From assembly GCF_038957035.1 (NCBI RefSeq), contig NZ_CP152412.1, positions 6,816,501 to 6,880,500 of the forward strand: a stretch of 64,000 bases of DNA, given 5' to 3'. The stretch comes from Bradyrhizobium sp. B097 (lineage in GTDB: Bacteria; Pseudomonadota; Alphaproteobacteria; Rhizobiales; Xanthobacteraceae). The position numbers and the translations under genes were made by a program. Shown here piece after piece: positions 19,017 through 28,374 of this stretch (position 1 is its first letter; each line of letters starts with the position of its first letter). The notes under the pieces are model-generated. The model was not told the DNA's origin. It worked only from the letters and a program-made list of their open reading frames with translations, and did not search any database.

Positions 19017-19764
19017 TTAGCTCAGGATTTCAAGCCTTCGCTCGTTTCCCTTAGCGCGAACGAGAAACAGGGACAATGGTGCCGAATGAAGCAGATCAAA
19101 CCTTCGTACGTTTCGGACGAAGGCACGCGCGATACGGCGGCCTGGAAACCGTGTTGACGGACCTTTTTCTTGGTCCGGACGAATGGGCTCGGCTTTGTCG
19201 TTGTACGGGTCGAGCGCCGACTTCGCTCCGGACTCGATCTTCACTACGCGACGGACGTAGTCATCGCCGTCCTCGACAAACGCGCTCGGATGGTTGAAAA
19301 GTAACGATTGGCCGTCGGGATCTTCCGCATCCGGCTCGATCTTATGTTGAAGGCCTTCGAGCTCCTCGGCGGCCACCTTCGCGAGGGCCTTCTGAAAATC
19401 CCCCTTGATAAAGCCGCTGCAGCGCTCCTTGATCTCGTCGAGCCGTCGGCCCGAGCCTTCGACCCCATCGCACGGAGTTCGTCGTCGGACGGGAATTCGT
19501 CGCCGAGAAGGTCGGTTCTGAACACGGTGATGTCAATGTCTTCCGTCGTTGGATCAGATCGAACGCTTTCGACAGCGACGTGCCTCCTTTGAAGAGCAGG
19601 CGCGGTTTGATGCCGGCTTTGTTGTAGAGCGCGTCGAGCGTCCACGTGACCCAGAAATCCTTTTCGACATTCTCGGGAGCGCAAGCGAGGCGTTGGCCGG
19701 TCTGCTGAAATAGGCCCCGGCGGTCTTGGACGCTGGCGCGGATGACTTCCGACAGATCGTTCAT
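19017..19764 (-). pseudogene. AbiEii-type nucleotidyltransferase toxin, frameshifted
   Basis: The start (MNDLSEVIRASVQDRRGLFQ, then VEKDFWVTWTLDAL and LLFKGGTSLSKAFDLI) is a clear AbiEii/type IV toxin. The next block, EDIDITVFRTDLLG, is in another frame, and VAAEELEGLQHKIEPD in a third. At least two frameshifts therefore inactivate it, and its C-terminus is unrecognisable. It lies 10 bp downstream of the AbiEi-like partner. Confidence 0.75.
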
Positions 19765-19774
19765 GGGCGACTTC

Positions 19775-20450
19775 CTACGGGCTGGGAGACGACTTGAAAG
19801 TGGGATCGTCTTCGGGCGACGGTCCGGCGCGTGCGAGCAGGTCTTTCACGATGGGGACCAGCCAATCCGGCAAATCTCCAAGAAGGTCCTGCAGATCATA
19901 ACGGATGAGGCCTCCGTCCTTCTGCAGGATGGATTTCAGGCGCTTCATGACGTTGTCCTTGTCCGACGGAAGGACGTCTCTGAGCCAGATGAGAGCTTGG
20001 ACGACTTGAGCGGCTGGTCGATCCGCCCATGCGAGCCGGCTCGGCGCGACCTTCTTGAAGTCGATGACCATCCGATCGAGCTTGATCTGCTTCACTCGCG
20101 CATCCGTCCACACCACCACCTTGGCCGGCACGGCATTTGTGAGACCGAGATTGTTCGCGGCCGTTATCCCGTCGACGAGAAACTTGGCGCGGTCGCGCCG
20201 CGCGACCGCCTGGATCACCGACTTGTAGTCGGGAGGTGAGATCTTTTTGGTAAGGCGGTACGCGTCGTTCTCTGGTCCGAAGATCGCGAGCGGCAATGTC
20301 CGGCGTGCGATCGTCAGGATGCCGTTGCCTGCGCAGCACAGCAGGGCCAAGGACGCCGCGTCCCTTCCGCTGAACAGACCGATGACGCAAGCGCCGATCG
20401 GGTGCGTGACAACGAAGCTACCACCTGCAGGACGATTGCAGTTCGTGGCG
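19775..20450 (-). pseudogene. AbiEi-like antitoxin (DUF6088) with lost N-terminus fused to an MFS scrap
   Basis: The C-terminal 160 residues (from YRLTKKISPPDYKSVIQAV to WLVPIVKDLL) match the AbiEi/DUF6088 antitoxin body, including ANNLGLTNAVPAKVVVWTD. The winged-helix N-terminus is missing. In its place is LLCCAGNGILTIARRTLPLA plus IFGPENDAYRL, which looks like a piece of an MFS transporter. Although the frame is open, the protein is chimeric and the antitoxin's DNA-binding part is gone. Confidence 0.62.
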
Positions 20451-20502
20451 TTTCCGACGCAAAAGCGCGCGCTCGGTAACAAGCTCGGTGTGCCGCGGCC
20501 GC

Positions 20503-20733
20503 TCAAATGGCAAGGGAATGTCGTTGACAACCCCTGCCGGGCCTCACGCTCATGACGATGATCCGATCGGCCAGCAGCAGCGCTTCATGAGTGACGAACA
20601 CGGTCGTCTTCGTCCAGATGTCGCGCAGCACCTCTTGCATCGAGGCAAGCCTCTGAGCATTCTTCAGTCGAAGCTGGCTGCGGCAAACCCTCGTCAGCTG
20701 ACCTCGGTGAGGATATCGCCTTCTTTGTCGCAT
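20503..20733 (-). pseudogene. ABC transporter ATPase C-terminal remnant
   Basis: [19 protein letters not shown] followed by ALLLADRIIVMSVRPGR is the Walker-B-downstream H-loop region of a nitrate/taurine-type (SsuB/TauB) ATPase. The Walker A part is absent. It overlaps the tail of the IHF-like gene in another frame. Confidence 0.55.
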
Positions 20734-21010
20734 CGCGCTTCAGGCGCTCGCGTATTTGCTTGCCGGCCTTGAAGAACGGAAGACGCTTTTGGTCCATCTG
20801 CATATTTTTCCCGGTTCGCGGATTGCGGCCCATGCGGGCCCGCCGAAGCCTGACCGAAAATACTCCGAAGCCACGCAACTCAACCCGGTCGCCGCGAGCG
20901 AGTGCGTCGACAATTTCGTCCAGGATTGCGCCTACGATTTTTTCGACGTCGCGCGGATAGAGATGCGCGTTGCGGTCGGCGATGCGCTGAGCGAGCTCGG
21001 ACCTGATCAT
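20585..21010 (-). CDS. ihfB: IHF-beta/HU-family DNA-bending protein with extra tail
   Basis: The first 95 residues are integration host factor beta: [40 protein letters not shown], the Pro-containing DNA arm GRNPRTGK and KQIRERL at the usual C-terminus. IHF binds and bends DNA and assists sigma-54 promoters such as those of NifA. The frame continues another 45 residues through sequence that also encodes an ABC ATPase scrap in another frame. The tail is therefore probably the result of a lost stop codon and deletion. The core looks functional. Confidence 0.75.
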   Translation of the reverse strand: MIRSELAQRIADRNAHLYPRDVEKIVGAILDEIVDALARGDRVELRGFGVFSVRLRRARMGRNPRTGKNMQMDQKRLPFFKAGKQIRERLKRDATKKAISSPRSADEGLPQPASTEECSEACLDARGAARHLDEDDRVRHS

Positions 21011-22942
21011 CGGCGGCGATGTCCACCATATTTCTTGCGAGAGGCCATATCCTCGAAAGCATCGACAACTGTCAAGCATGGCAGGTTTATGGCAGCACGG
21101 ATCAATAACGGTATCGCGCGATAAAAAGACAGGGCTTTTGCCGGCGGAACCTGAGTTCGTTTCAGCTCGCCCGGCATACCAGCATTGACGCGCTCGTATT
21201 CGCTGCATTCGGCAAAACAAAGTGCGTAAGAGAGCCTACGTGCGGAGCGCGGCCAAGGCGGGAGCTCGCGACGTCCGACGCCAACGTTGCGACTTTCCGC
21301 ACCACGACACCAAAGGAAGAGGCCCCGGCGGCATATCCAAATCGAAAGGATTGTGGATCTGACAACTCATAGCAGCCCATACGGTTCAGCGCCTTGTTTT
21401 GGTTTCTCCGTGGCTCCTGCTGCCGCCCAATGACGATGCCGCTTCGCTTCTCGCGGGCGAAACACATCATCAAACGTCGAAGAGGCGCGAAACTTCGGCT
21501 GGCGCAGCCCGTACGCGGTCGGGATCGTGACCATGACATCTGCCAGCCGGCGGACTTCGGGTTCGACAAAGTCCTCATCTATCGCTGCTTGTTGGTATGA
21601 TCGGCGGAATTGACGAAGTTGATGCCGAATGGGCCGGTGCCGATGACTTGCACTACCTTAGAGCCTTTTCCGTTCCGATTGAATCGGAACGGGGCTCTAG
21701 ATTCTTGTTTTGACGCGTTTTCTTCACGCGAACCGGTATCCACTTCGCTCGAAAACGCTCTAGGCTCCTCTCCGATCCGCGTTGACTGATCTATTTGGGC
21801 GGGAAACAACAAACCCACTGGCTTTGATCCGATCGCCGGCGCTCCTGTCGTGCTTTTCGCCTGCAAGCATCTCGGCGGTGTTGGGCCTGTGGAGCGCCAC
21901 GACGCTGTGCGGCGGAGCCAGATGCGCATAGCGAAACGTTCCGGCTTACCAGGATCTGCGAAGGCACGGATGCTCTTTCTCGCGCGATCACCTCAAGATT
22001 GGCCTAGCGCTTCGACCAGGAGCATGCCCTCTTATCCAAAGGGCCAAAGTCCGACGGTGCAGGACGGCTCATGCGGTGACGAAGGGATTCACGGGTGCCG
22101 GTACTCTTTCGCCCACCGCCGGCTGCGTTGCCGAGATGGATTGCACCATTCAGTGTGTATTCCAGCGGTCCGACATGCCATTGGCACTGCGAACGGCTCG
22201 ATATGCCCGTGCCTCTCCGCGAACATTTCCGCCTCTTGATTTTGGCGCCACCTGAAGCGCGCGACGCGGCGTTGTAAGCAAGTCACCGCCGACGATCTGG
22301 GGCTGATGGCAAATGAGCCGCGCAAGCGTGGGTCCTGCATGAGGCGCCAATGCGTGCACCTGCAAGCCTCTCCTGCACGTTGCAGACGGGCCGAAGCTCT
22401 TCGGATGGTCCAACATCGCCTCCCATGTCACTCGCACTCATGGTCTTGGATTGGTTGCAGCGCCGCAGATGCCAACCGATCGATCGATGGCAGCCGCGTC
22501 GGAATTGATGGCTTGTCCTGTTGGGCCAATTGTTGTTGGCATTCCCTATCCAGGCGGGCAGTTTCAGAAGCGGCGAGCTCTGTACATTACGGACTGAGCT
22601 ACTTCTTTCATAGACGTCCGATTCAGCTAGTCTCCATCCAAGATAACCCTGTGCGTTGACCTGGCGGGCTGGGGTGAGATTGGTCATGCGCCACGAACAC
22701 GAGACGGGACGAACGCGTTGTACGTTACCGTTACTCGTTCATGCAGCTCTCGCTTTGCGCATGGCGCCTTGGTTCGTTGCCCTGCTGGAACGACATCGGC
22801 AAATATCCATGTACTGTTTTCGGGCGATGAGCTGTCTGCCAATAGCTCACCGAACCGGAGTGTGTTTCAGCGGCGCGGACCGTTTCGCACCAAGTGCAGG
22901 TGGGCTCCTGCCCGCTCATGGCAGTGCATTCGAAGGGGTTTG
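21011..22942 (+). other. Long stretch without a supportable gene
   Basis: Only short, mutually overlapping frames without family resemblance are seen. The one recognisable element is the RIME-like palindromic repeat at 21659-21764. The region looks like decayed island DNA. Confidence 0.5.
21659..21764. repeat. RIME-like rhizobial intergenic palindromic element
   Basis: Contains the two inverted units typical of this rhizobial repeat: TAGAGCC..CCGTTCCGATT/AATCGGAACGG..GGCTCTAG, then GACGCGTTTTCTTCACGCG..CGCTCGAAAACGCTCTAG. It is non-coding and dispersed in Rhizobiales genomes. Confidence 0.75.
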
Positions 22943-23044
22943 ATGCGCGACCATGACTTTATCTCCGGCTGCTTTCTGGCACTGACCGCCGCCGGGCTCG
23001 CTTTGCTCTGCTCGAGCTTACTCGCCGCCGCGTTCACCCTGTGA
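22943..23044 (+). CDS. Possible 33-aa membrane peptide upstream of the binding-protein gene
   Basis: A short frame reading MRDHDFISGCFLALTAAG followed by a strongly hydrophobic stretch and stopping 10 bp before the next ATG. It may be a small membrane protein or an upstream leader of the binding-protein gene. No family is recognised. Confidence 0.35.
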   Translation: MRDHDFISGCFLALTAAGLALLCSSLLAAAFTL

Positions 23045-23054
23045 GGATCACCCC

Positions 23055-24170
23055 ATGAAGTCGCTCAAACTGATTGGCTTTGCACTTGGAGCATCGATGC
23101 TGTCCAGCGCGGCATTGGCGGAGGATATCACTATCGCCGTCGCCGGACCGATAACTGGGGGTGAGTCCGCCTTCGGGCGGCAGATGAAGAACGGCGCCGA
23201 GATGGCGGTGGAGCAGATCAACGCTTCCGGTGGCGTGCTCGGCAAGAAGCTCGCCCTCGACGTTGAGGACGATGCCTGTGATCCCAAGCAGGCGCGATCG
23301 GTAGCGGAAAAGGTGGCCGCCGCCAAGATCCCGTTCGTTGCTGGGCACTTTTGCTCTTCGTCATCGATCCCGGCATCGGAAGCCTATGCCGACGGCGGCG
23401 TGCTACAGATCACGCCGGCTTCCACAAACCCACTATTCACCGAGCGCAAACTATGGAACGTGGCACGCGTCTGCGGCCGCGACGACCAGCAGGGCCAGGT
23501 GGCTGCCCAGTACATCACGAAGTACTTCAACGGCAAGAAGATCGCCATTCTCAATGACAAGACCACTTATGGTAAGGGGCTTGCCGACGAGACGAAGAAG
23601 GCCCTCAATAGGGCTGGCGTCATCGAGAAGATGTACGAGTCCTACAACAAGGGCGACAAGGATTTCAATGCGATTGTCTCGCGCTTGAAGCGTGACAATA
23701 TCGATCTCGTCTATGTCGGTGGCTATCACCAGGAAGCGGGGCTTATCCTGCGTCAGATGCGCGAACAGGGCCTGAAGACCGTACTGATGTCGGGTGACGC
23801 GTTGGCCGACAAGGAATATGCCTCGATCACCGGCGCGGCTGGAGCAGGCACGCTCTTCACCTTCGGGCCCGACCCACGCAAGAAGCCGACGGCGGCTGCG
23901 ATCGTCGATAAATTCAGGGCCAGAAATATCGATCCCGAAGGCTACACGCTATACACCTACGCTGCGGTGCAGGTCTGGACGCAAGCCGCAACCAAAGTCG
24001 GCACCACCGATCCGAAGAAGGTGATGGACACGATCAAAGCGGGCTCTTGGGACACGGTGATCGGCAAACTGGAATACGATGCCAAGGGTGACATCAGGCA
24101 GATCGACTATGTCGTTTATAAGTGGGACGCCACGGGCGGCTATAGCGAGACCAACCCGAGCGCCTTCTGA
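23055..24170 (+). CDS. Branched-chain amino acid ABC transporter binding protein (LivK-like)
   Basis: A 371-aa periplasmic protein with signal peptide (MKSLKLIGFALGASMLSSAALA) followed by ITIAVAGPITGGESAFGRQM, the start of a Peripla_BP_6 fold. GHFCSSSSIPASEAYADGG and NDKTTYGKGLADETKKAL are standard ligand-pocket motifs. GAGGATCACC precedes the ATG. Transporter permease and ATPase genes are not adjacent, so it is an orphan binding protein that must share a transporter encoded elsewhere. The ligand could be an amino acid or an amide. Confidence 0.9.
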   Translation: MKSLKLIGFALGASMLSSAALAEDITIAVAGPITGGESAFGRQMKNGAEMAVEQINASGGVLGKKLALDVEDDACDPKQARSVAEKVAAAKIPFVAGHFCSSSSIPASEAYADGGVLQITPASTNPLFTERKLWNVARVCGRDDQQGQVAAQYITKYFNGKKIAILNDKTTYGKGLADETKKALNRAGVIEKMYESYNKGDKDFNAIVSRLKRDNIDLVYVGGYHQEAGLILRQMREQGLKTVLMSGDALADKEYASITGAAGAGTLFTFGPDPRKKPTAAAIVDKFRARNIDPEGYTLYTYAAVQVWTQAATKVGTTDPKKVMDTIKAGSWDTVIGKLEYDAKGDIRQIDYVVYKWDATGGYSETNPSAF

Positions 24171-24229
24171 CGCATCTTAGTCCGACCCGTCAAAAAGGGC
24201 GCGGTTCCCGGGGAGGTAGGCAGCGATCA

Positions 24230-24451
24230 ATGCCCATCGATCGGTTGCTCCAGGGCCGCAAGCTACGGCCTGAAGAAATTGAATGTCTGAGGTCGGCCTG
24301 TACACGGACCCTGCGCTCGCTTTGCCTGGTCGATCGTGACGACCCTATCGCCGAAATCGTCGCAAGGAAGGTTCTCGAGATCGGCGCAAGCGGGGTTGGC
24401 GATCCAACGGAGATATCAAGGCTTGCCATTGAGGAGCTTGGCATCCGCTGA
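24230..24451 (+). CDS. Conserved small hypothetical protein (73 aa)
   Basis: The protein (MPIDRLLQGRKLRPEEIE, then LCLVDRDDPIAEIVARKV and EISRLAIEELGI) matches the pattern of a small helical protein that I recall as widespread in Rhizobiales and of unknown function. GGAGG lies 12 bp upstream of the ATG. It follows the binding-protein gene by 59 bp. Confidence 0.65.
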   Translation: MPIDRLLQGRKLRPEEIECLRSACTRTLRSLCLVDRDDPIAEIVARKVLEIGASGVGDPTEISRLAIEELGIR

Positions 24452-24718
24452 CCGCCATCGGTCTAAAGCGAGCATCGCGTACACGTGCGGATGGTCGGAT
24501 CTCTCCTCCCGATCTATGCATAGCCGGTCACCTCGGACTCAATCGAAGATTGTTAGACTGGCCTGACGCAGATGTTTGAACAGTTGGCCGGATGAGTCGA
24601 CCTGTTCGAGGGACCGCAGTCCCACATGCTAGCGCTAGTCGCTGAGTTTCGGCCTTCGCGCCGCGCGACACGCATCGCTTTTGCCTATCGACTCAGGAAA
24701 AGTTCACCCGGAAATGTC

Positions 24719-24749
24719 GCGGCCCCGCCCCATAGATGGGCGGGGCCGC
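24719..24749. other. Perfect G+C-rich hairpin
   Basis: GCGGCCCCGCCC/GGGCGGGGCCGC forms a 12-bp stem with loop CATAGAT. It is followed by a C-rich run rather than T, so it is not a normal terminator on the plus strand. Confidence 0.5.
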
Positions 24750-24849
24750 TCCCCCTCCCCCCCGGGGGACGCCGCGCTGCGGATCGCAACGGCAATGGTC
24801 TAACGTCCGTCTTCTGTCGATTCATCATTCGGTACGCGGCTGAGCCGCC

Positions 24850-25026
24850 TCACCTGCTTTGCGGCTTTCGGCTCTCAGCATTTTCCGCAACATTGCGCAA
24901 GACGAGCGCCGAAAGCTGCGCAACCAGCCGTTTGAGACGCACTATTTCTTGCCTGCACTGCGCCAATTCGCGCTGTTCATCTGTCATTACCGATCCGTCA
25001 TAGCGGTTCACAGCTGCATGATTCAT
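24850..25026 (-). CDS. Small conserved-looking coiled-coil protein (58 aa)
   Basis: Starts at the ATG at 25026 with AGAGG upstream. The peptide reads ..MTDEQRELAQCRQEIVRLKR, then LVAQLSALVLRNVAEN, a heptad-like helix. I recall similar small proteins (EQRELA.CR..IARLK) in Bradyrhizobium, of unknown role. The surrounding 24452-26119 DNA shows no other gene I can support. Confidence 0.5.
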   Translation of the reverse strand: MNHAAVNRYDGSVMTDEQRELAQCRQEIVRLKRLVAQLSALVLRNVAENAESRKPQSR

Positions 25027-25740
25027 GCTAACCTCTATCCGACCAGGTGAGCGCGAACGACGGCTCGAGCTCCTCCCTGTTCAAAATAGTAATGGCAAAC
25101 CGGCATTTTTTCGCCAGCAAACACTGTACGCAGCGAACAGATTATGTCTCCGCCTCCGCCTGGTGTGTCGTTCTGGTCTACTAATCAGAGCGTCTCGCAC
25201 AAAACCTTGCTTGTGTCACGGACGCGAGTTCGCGCTTTGGCTCTTCAAGCCCCCCACGGATAGTCACACGGAATCTCCTTGATGGCCGTCCTGATCGGCA
25301 CGTGGCATGCCAACTTCGCCTCGCGAACAAACACCTGTCCCGCTCCCGCGCGGCGATGGCCATCAACGGTGCGGGCGCGGCGGCGAAGACGAATGCACGG
25401 CACCAATTGACCAAGAAATCGTGCAACACGCGCGTGGTCGTGAGAGCGCGCCGGCAGCGCCCCGCGCCTTCCCGCAGGTGCGCACCACCAAGAGGTTTTC
25501 GCGCCCTTCAAATGATGCGGCGTGCCCGCGTCCCTGTTCGCCGCAAACGCTTCTGTGGCATGAGCCTCTGAGCTGAAGGTTCATTCGCCACTTTGAAATA
25601 TGACGTGCAATGTTCCGGAAGCCCTCACGCGGCACGAGCCCATCCATGAACGGAACGCGACATGCGCCGCCACCCCGCCGATGACTTAGCTGCATGTCGG
25701 GGCGGGAGCTTGAATTTCATGCGGGGGCAGCTCAAAGGCC

Positions 25741-25803
25741 TTGAATCGCACGTGGCGTCACGTTGTACCATCTCATAGTAGGTCGCGAGGATCCCCGGCA
25801 GGT
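25741..25803. repeat. Dispersed repeat, copy 1
   Basis: Begins TTGAATCGCACGTGGCGTCA and continues CGTTGTACCATCTC..GTCGCGAGGATCC. Copies 2 and 3 are at 26625 and 63284. On the minus strand copies 1 and 2 encode similar peptides (EMVQRDATCDS and EIVQCDVTCDS), so it may be the start of a decayed gene family. The source is unknown. Confidence 0.6.
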
Positions 25804-26119
25804 GGATGGGGGCCACAGCTTGCTGCCAGCGGTGAGAGGATGATGCCAATGCGGGCGATGTGTGTACGGCAGAGGACGACGGCGGTGCCCCGATCATCGC
25901 GCACGCGATCGCGCGAACGGTCTCCGAGTGCTCGCCTCAGAACAAGGTTGTCCTTCCCCGCCCCTCACTGGCGGACGTCGACAGGGGATGCAGCCTTGCT
26001 GCGCTCTGCGGTCGACACGTTGACGCCGGTGTTGAGCCGCATTCCGTGAAAAATCGTCTTTGTAACAAAGGAGGCGACGCCAGATTTGTCCGACATCGAT
26101 CGTTTCGTAATTAGAGTTT

Positions 26120-26248
26120 GCGGTGAATGTTTCGCCGCAAATAACCGTCGGCAGTCCTCCCTCTGTCGACGGCAGTTGGCGGGATGCCCACTTCGCTCCC
26201 CCAGACTGACTTCCGCCCGGCCCTCGAAATGAGGCCGGGCGCTTTTTT
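26120..26248 (+). ncRNA. Candidate small RNA with anti-Shine-Dalgarno loops (copy B)
   Basis: Same layout as copy A: hairpin CGGTGA/TTCGCCG, then CCGTCGGC (26145-26152)/GTCGACGG (26165-26172) around loop AGTCCTCCCTCT, then CGCTCCCCCAGACT, then terminator GCCCGGCC/GGCCGGGC with seven T (26215-26248). Base changes between copies keep the stems paired, which supports a real RNA. No protein frame explains it. Confidence 0.6.
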
Positions 26249-26624
26249 ATCGACTATGAAGGGCAGCTTGGTGTTCTAGCCCGCGTCTGATGATTGTGAA
26301 GAGTTAGCAAGACAAACCCTGTTACTGAAGGCTCATCATCACGGGATTGCCTTGCCTTCTCGCGACCAACGATTGTACAGGCATGACTGTTGTTTGCACC
26401 GACCAACCCGTTGCCAGCGAGATCGGGACCGCAAAAACGCTCCCCCGCATGGCCTCTCGACGCATCCGGATTCGAGGAGTATCGGCGAGCGCCCGTTCGA
26501 TCGTTCAAAAACACAGGCGGGTGGATTGGACAACCGATTGAAACCTCATAAATCTCTTCAAGATTCCTACTGCTTCCGGAAAAGCCGCTTGGTCGTATTC
26601 ATGCGATTGCCGCCTTGAAGGGCT

Positions 26625-26690
26625 TGAATCGCACGTAACGTCACATTGTACGATCTCGGGGTAGTTCGCGATGATCCTAGGCAAACAGCG
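26625..26690. repeat. Dispersed repeat, copy 2
   Basis: TTGAATCGCACGTAACGTCA followed by CATTGTACGATCTCGGGGTAG..TCGCGATGATCCTAGGCA. It lies about 200 bp before the first gene of the biosynthetic operon, 880 bp from copy 1 and on the same strand. Confidence 0.6.
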
Positions 26691-26832
26691 AGGCGATACC
26701 GGGTTATCTGGGGCTCTCGCATAGACCTGCCACGCGCTCAACGCTGGATATGGCAATTGTCTCACGGCAGCTGGTCATTAATGAATAGGACGCGATTGCG
26801 CACCATCGATGTTCGTTGCCAGAGGGTGGGAT

Positions 26833-28347
26833 ATGACGCCCGATATCGTTGATGTATGCGTAATCGGGAGTGGTGCCAGCGGCTCGACAGTGGCCTACGA
26901 GATCGCCCAACACGGATTGCGAGTGCTCCTTCTCGAGCAAGGTCGGGCGCTTCCTCCCAACGCCTCGCTGGCGAGCGTCCAAAATGGCATGGATACCGCC
27001 CTGGTGCGGTCTGCGGCAGGTACGATGACGCCGTTCGGATGCCCGTGGACCGTCTGCGCGCTCGGCGGAGGAATGACTTTGTATGCCGGAATAGCCTTCC
27101 GATATCGCACGATTGATTTTGACGCGCGAGCACATGTGGCCGGGGACGCGCTCGACCCGACCTGGCCGATCAACTACGCCGAACTACGCCCGTTCTATGA
27201 GGAACTGGAACGGCGCATGGGAGTGGCCCGTCTAGCCGGGGCGGACCCGCTCGAGCCGCCGAGCGATCCGCCCGTTCTGCCCCCGCATCAGTACAGCGCG
27301 CAGGGCCGGTTGATTGCCGATGCGGGCGGACGCCTAGGCCAGCTACCGTTCCCCACCCCATTGGCAATCAACTCGGTGCCATATCGCGGCCGGCCAGCCT
27401 GTCACTGCGACGGACCGTGCAACGAACATCTGTGTCCGACCGGCGCGAGGGCCGACGCACGCTCGCCGTTTACGGATACCTCCCTGCCGTCCGGCGCGCT
27501 CACGGTTGCCCTCGGCAGCAAGGCCGTGCGCATCGATCTGGGCAACGTCAGCCGCGCGGACTCGGTGGAATGGCTGGACACTCTCAGCCAACAACGCGCT
27601 CGGGTCCGCGCCCGCTGCGTGGTACTCGCCGGCAACGCAGTGCAATCTGCCGCCCTATTGCTACGGTCGGCGCAGCGGGCAGCGCCTAACGGCATCGGCA
27701 ACGCCTCCGGCATGGTCGGCAGTGGCATCTCGTTTAAAATCAGCGGCTACGTGTCCGGTCGCACGCCGATCGATCCGCTGGCCGCGCACCCGGCCGGCGG
27801 CCCATTCTCCACCGTCGCGATCTCCGATCATTACCTGGACGACGAGGCTCCTTCCGGGCTCGGCGGAATGATCTACGAAGCAAGCCGGGTTCAGCGCACG
27901 GACCACGACGGAAAGATAACGCTACGGCTGCATTTCCTGGCGGCCGACCAGCCCATGCGCAGCAATGTGGTCCGACTGGCCGCCAGTCGGGACGGGCTGG
28001 GTTTGCCGAAGATCATTCTCGACTACCGGACCCACCCGCTGGATAAGCGCCGATTGGGCTATTTGTCCCGATGCGCGTCGAAGCTGCTGGCCGAGGCCGG
28101 TGTGGAACAAGTCGATTATCAGGATTCCAATTATCAGTTTGGCAGTGGGCACCTGCATGGTGGCTGTCGGGCCGGGATCGATCCGACACAATCCGTGGTC
28201 GACCGCTGCGGCCGGGTGCATGACGTTGACAATGTCTATGTCGCGGACGGCGGCTTCTTCCCCTATTCCGGAGGCGTCAACCCGACCTTCACCATCCAGG
28301 CGAACGCGCTGCGGATCGCTCGAAGAATAGTCGCGCAGCTGACCTAA
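26833..28347 (+). CDS. GMC-family FAD-dependent oxidoreductase
   Basis: A 504-aa glucose-methanol-choline type flavoenzyme that would oxidise an alcohol. The N-terminal Rossmann motif is VIGSGASGSTVAYEIAQHG, followed by LLLEQG. GGGMTLYAGIAFRYR is the flavin-side motif. The C-terminal catalytic region has GSGHLHGGCR (active-site His) and GVNPTFTIQANALRIA (Asn). The ATG at 26833 has GAGGGTGGG upstream and is preferred to the one at 26809. It is first in a five-gene run. With the class III aminotransferase next to it, the pair resembles the alcohol-oxidation plus transamination pairs (NeoG/NeoB type) of aminoglycoside pathways; the substrate here is unknown. Confidence 0.85.
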   Translation: MTPDIVDVCVIGSGASGSTVAYEIAQHGLRVLLLEQGRALPPNASLASVQNGMDTALVRSAAGTMTPFGCPWTVCALGGGMTLYAGIAFRYRTIDFDARAHVAGDALDPTWPINYAELRPFYEELERRMGVARLAGADPLEPPSDPPVLPPHQYSAQGRLIADAGGRLGQLPFPTPLAINSVPYRGRPACHCDGPCNEHLCPTGARADARSPFTDTSLPSGALTVALGSKAVRIDLGNVSRADSVEWLDTLSQQRARVRARCVVLAGNAVQSAALLLRSAQRAAPNGIGNASGMVGSGISFKISGYVSGRTPIDPLAAHPAGGPFSTVAISDHYLDDEAPSGLGGMIYEASRVQRTDHDGKITLRLHFLAADQPMRSNVVRLAASRDGLGLPKIILDYRTHPLDKRRLGYLSRCASKLLAEAGVEQVDYQDSNYQFGSGHLHGGCRAGIDPTQSVVDRCGRVHDVDNVYVADGGFFPYSGGVNPTFTIQANALRIARRIVAQLT

Positions 28348-28374
28348 GGCATGATCATCAAACGGAGACGGCTC

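Noticed and set aside
24719..24749. Hairpin as a transcription terminator
   Set aside because: The stem is perfect but is followed by a C run, not T; no gene end fits.
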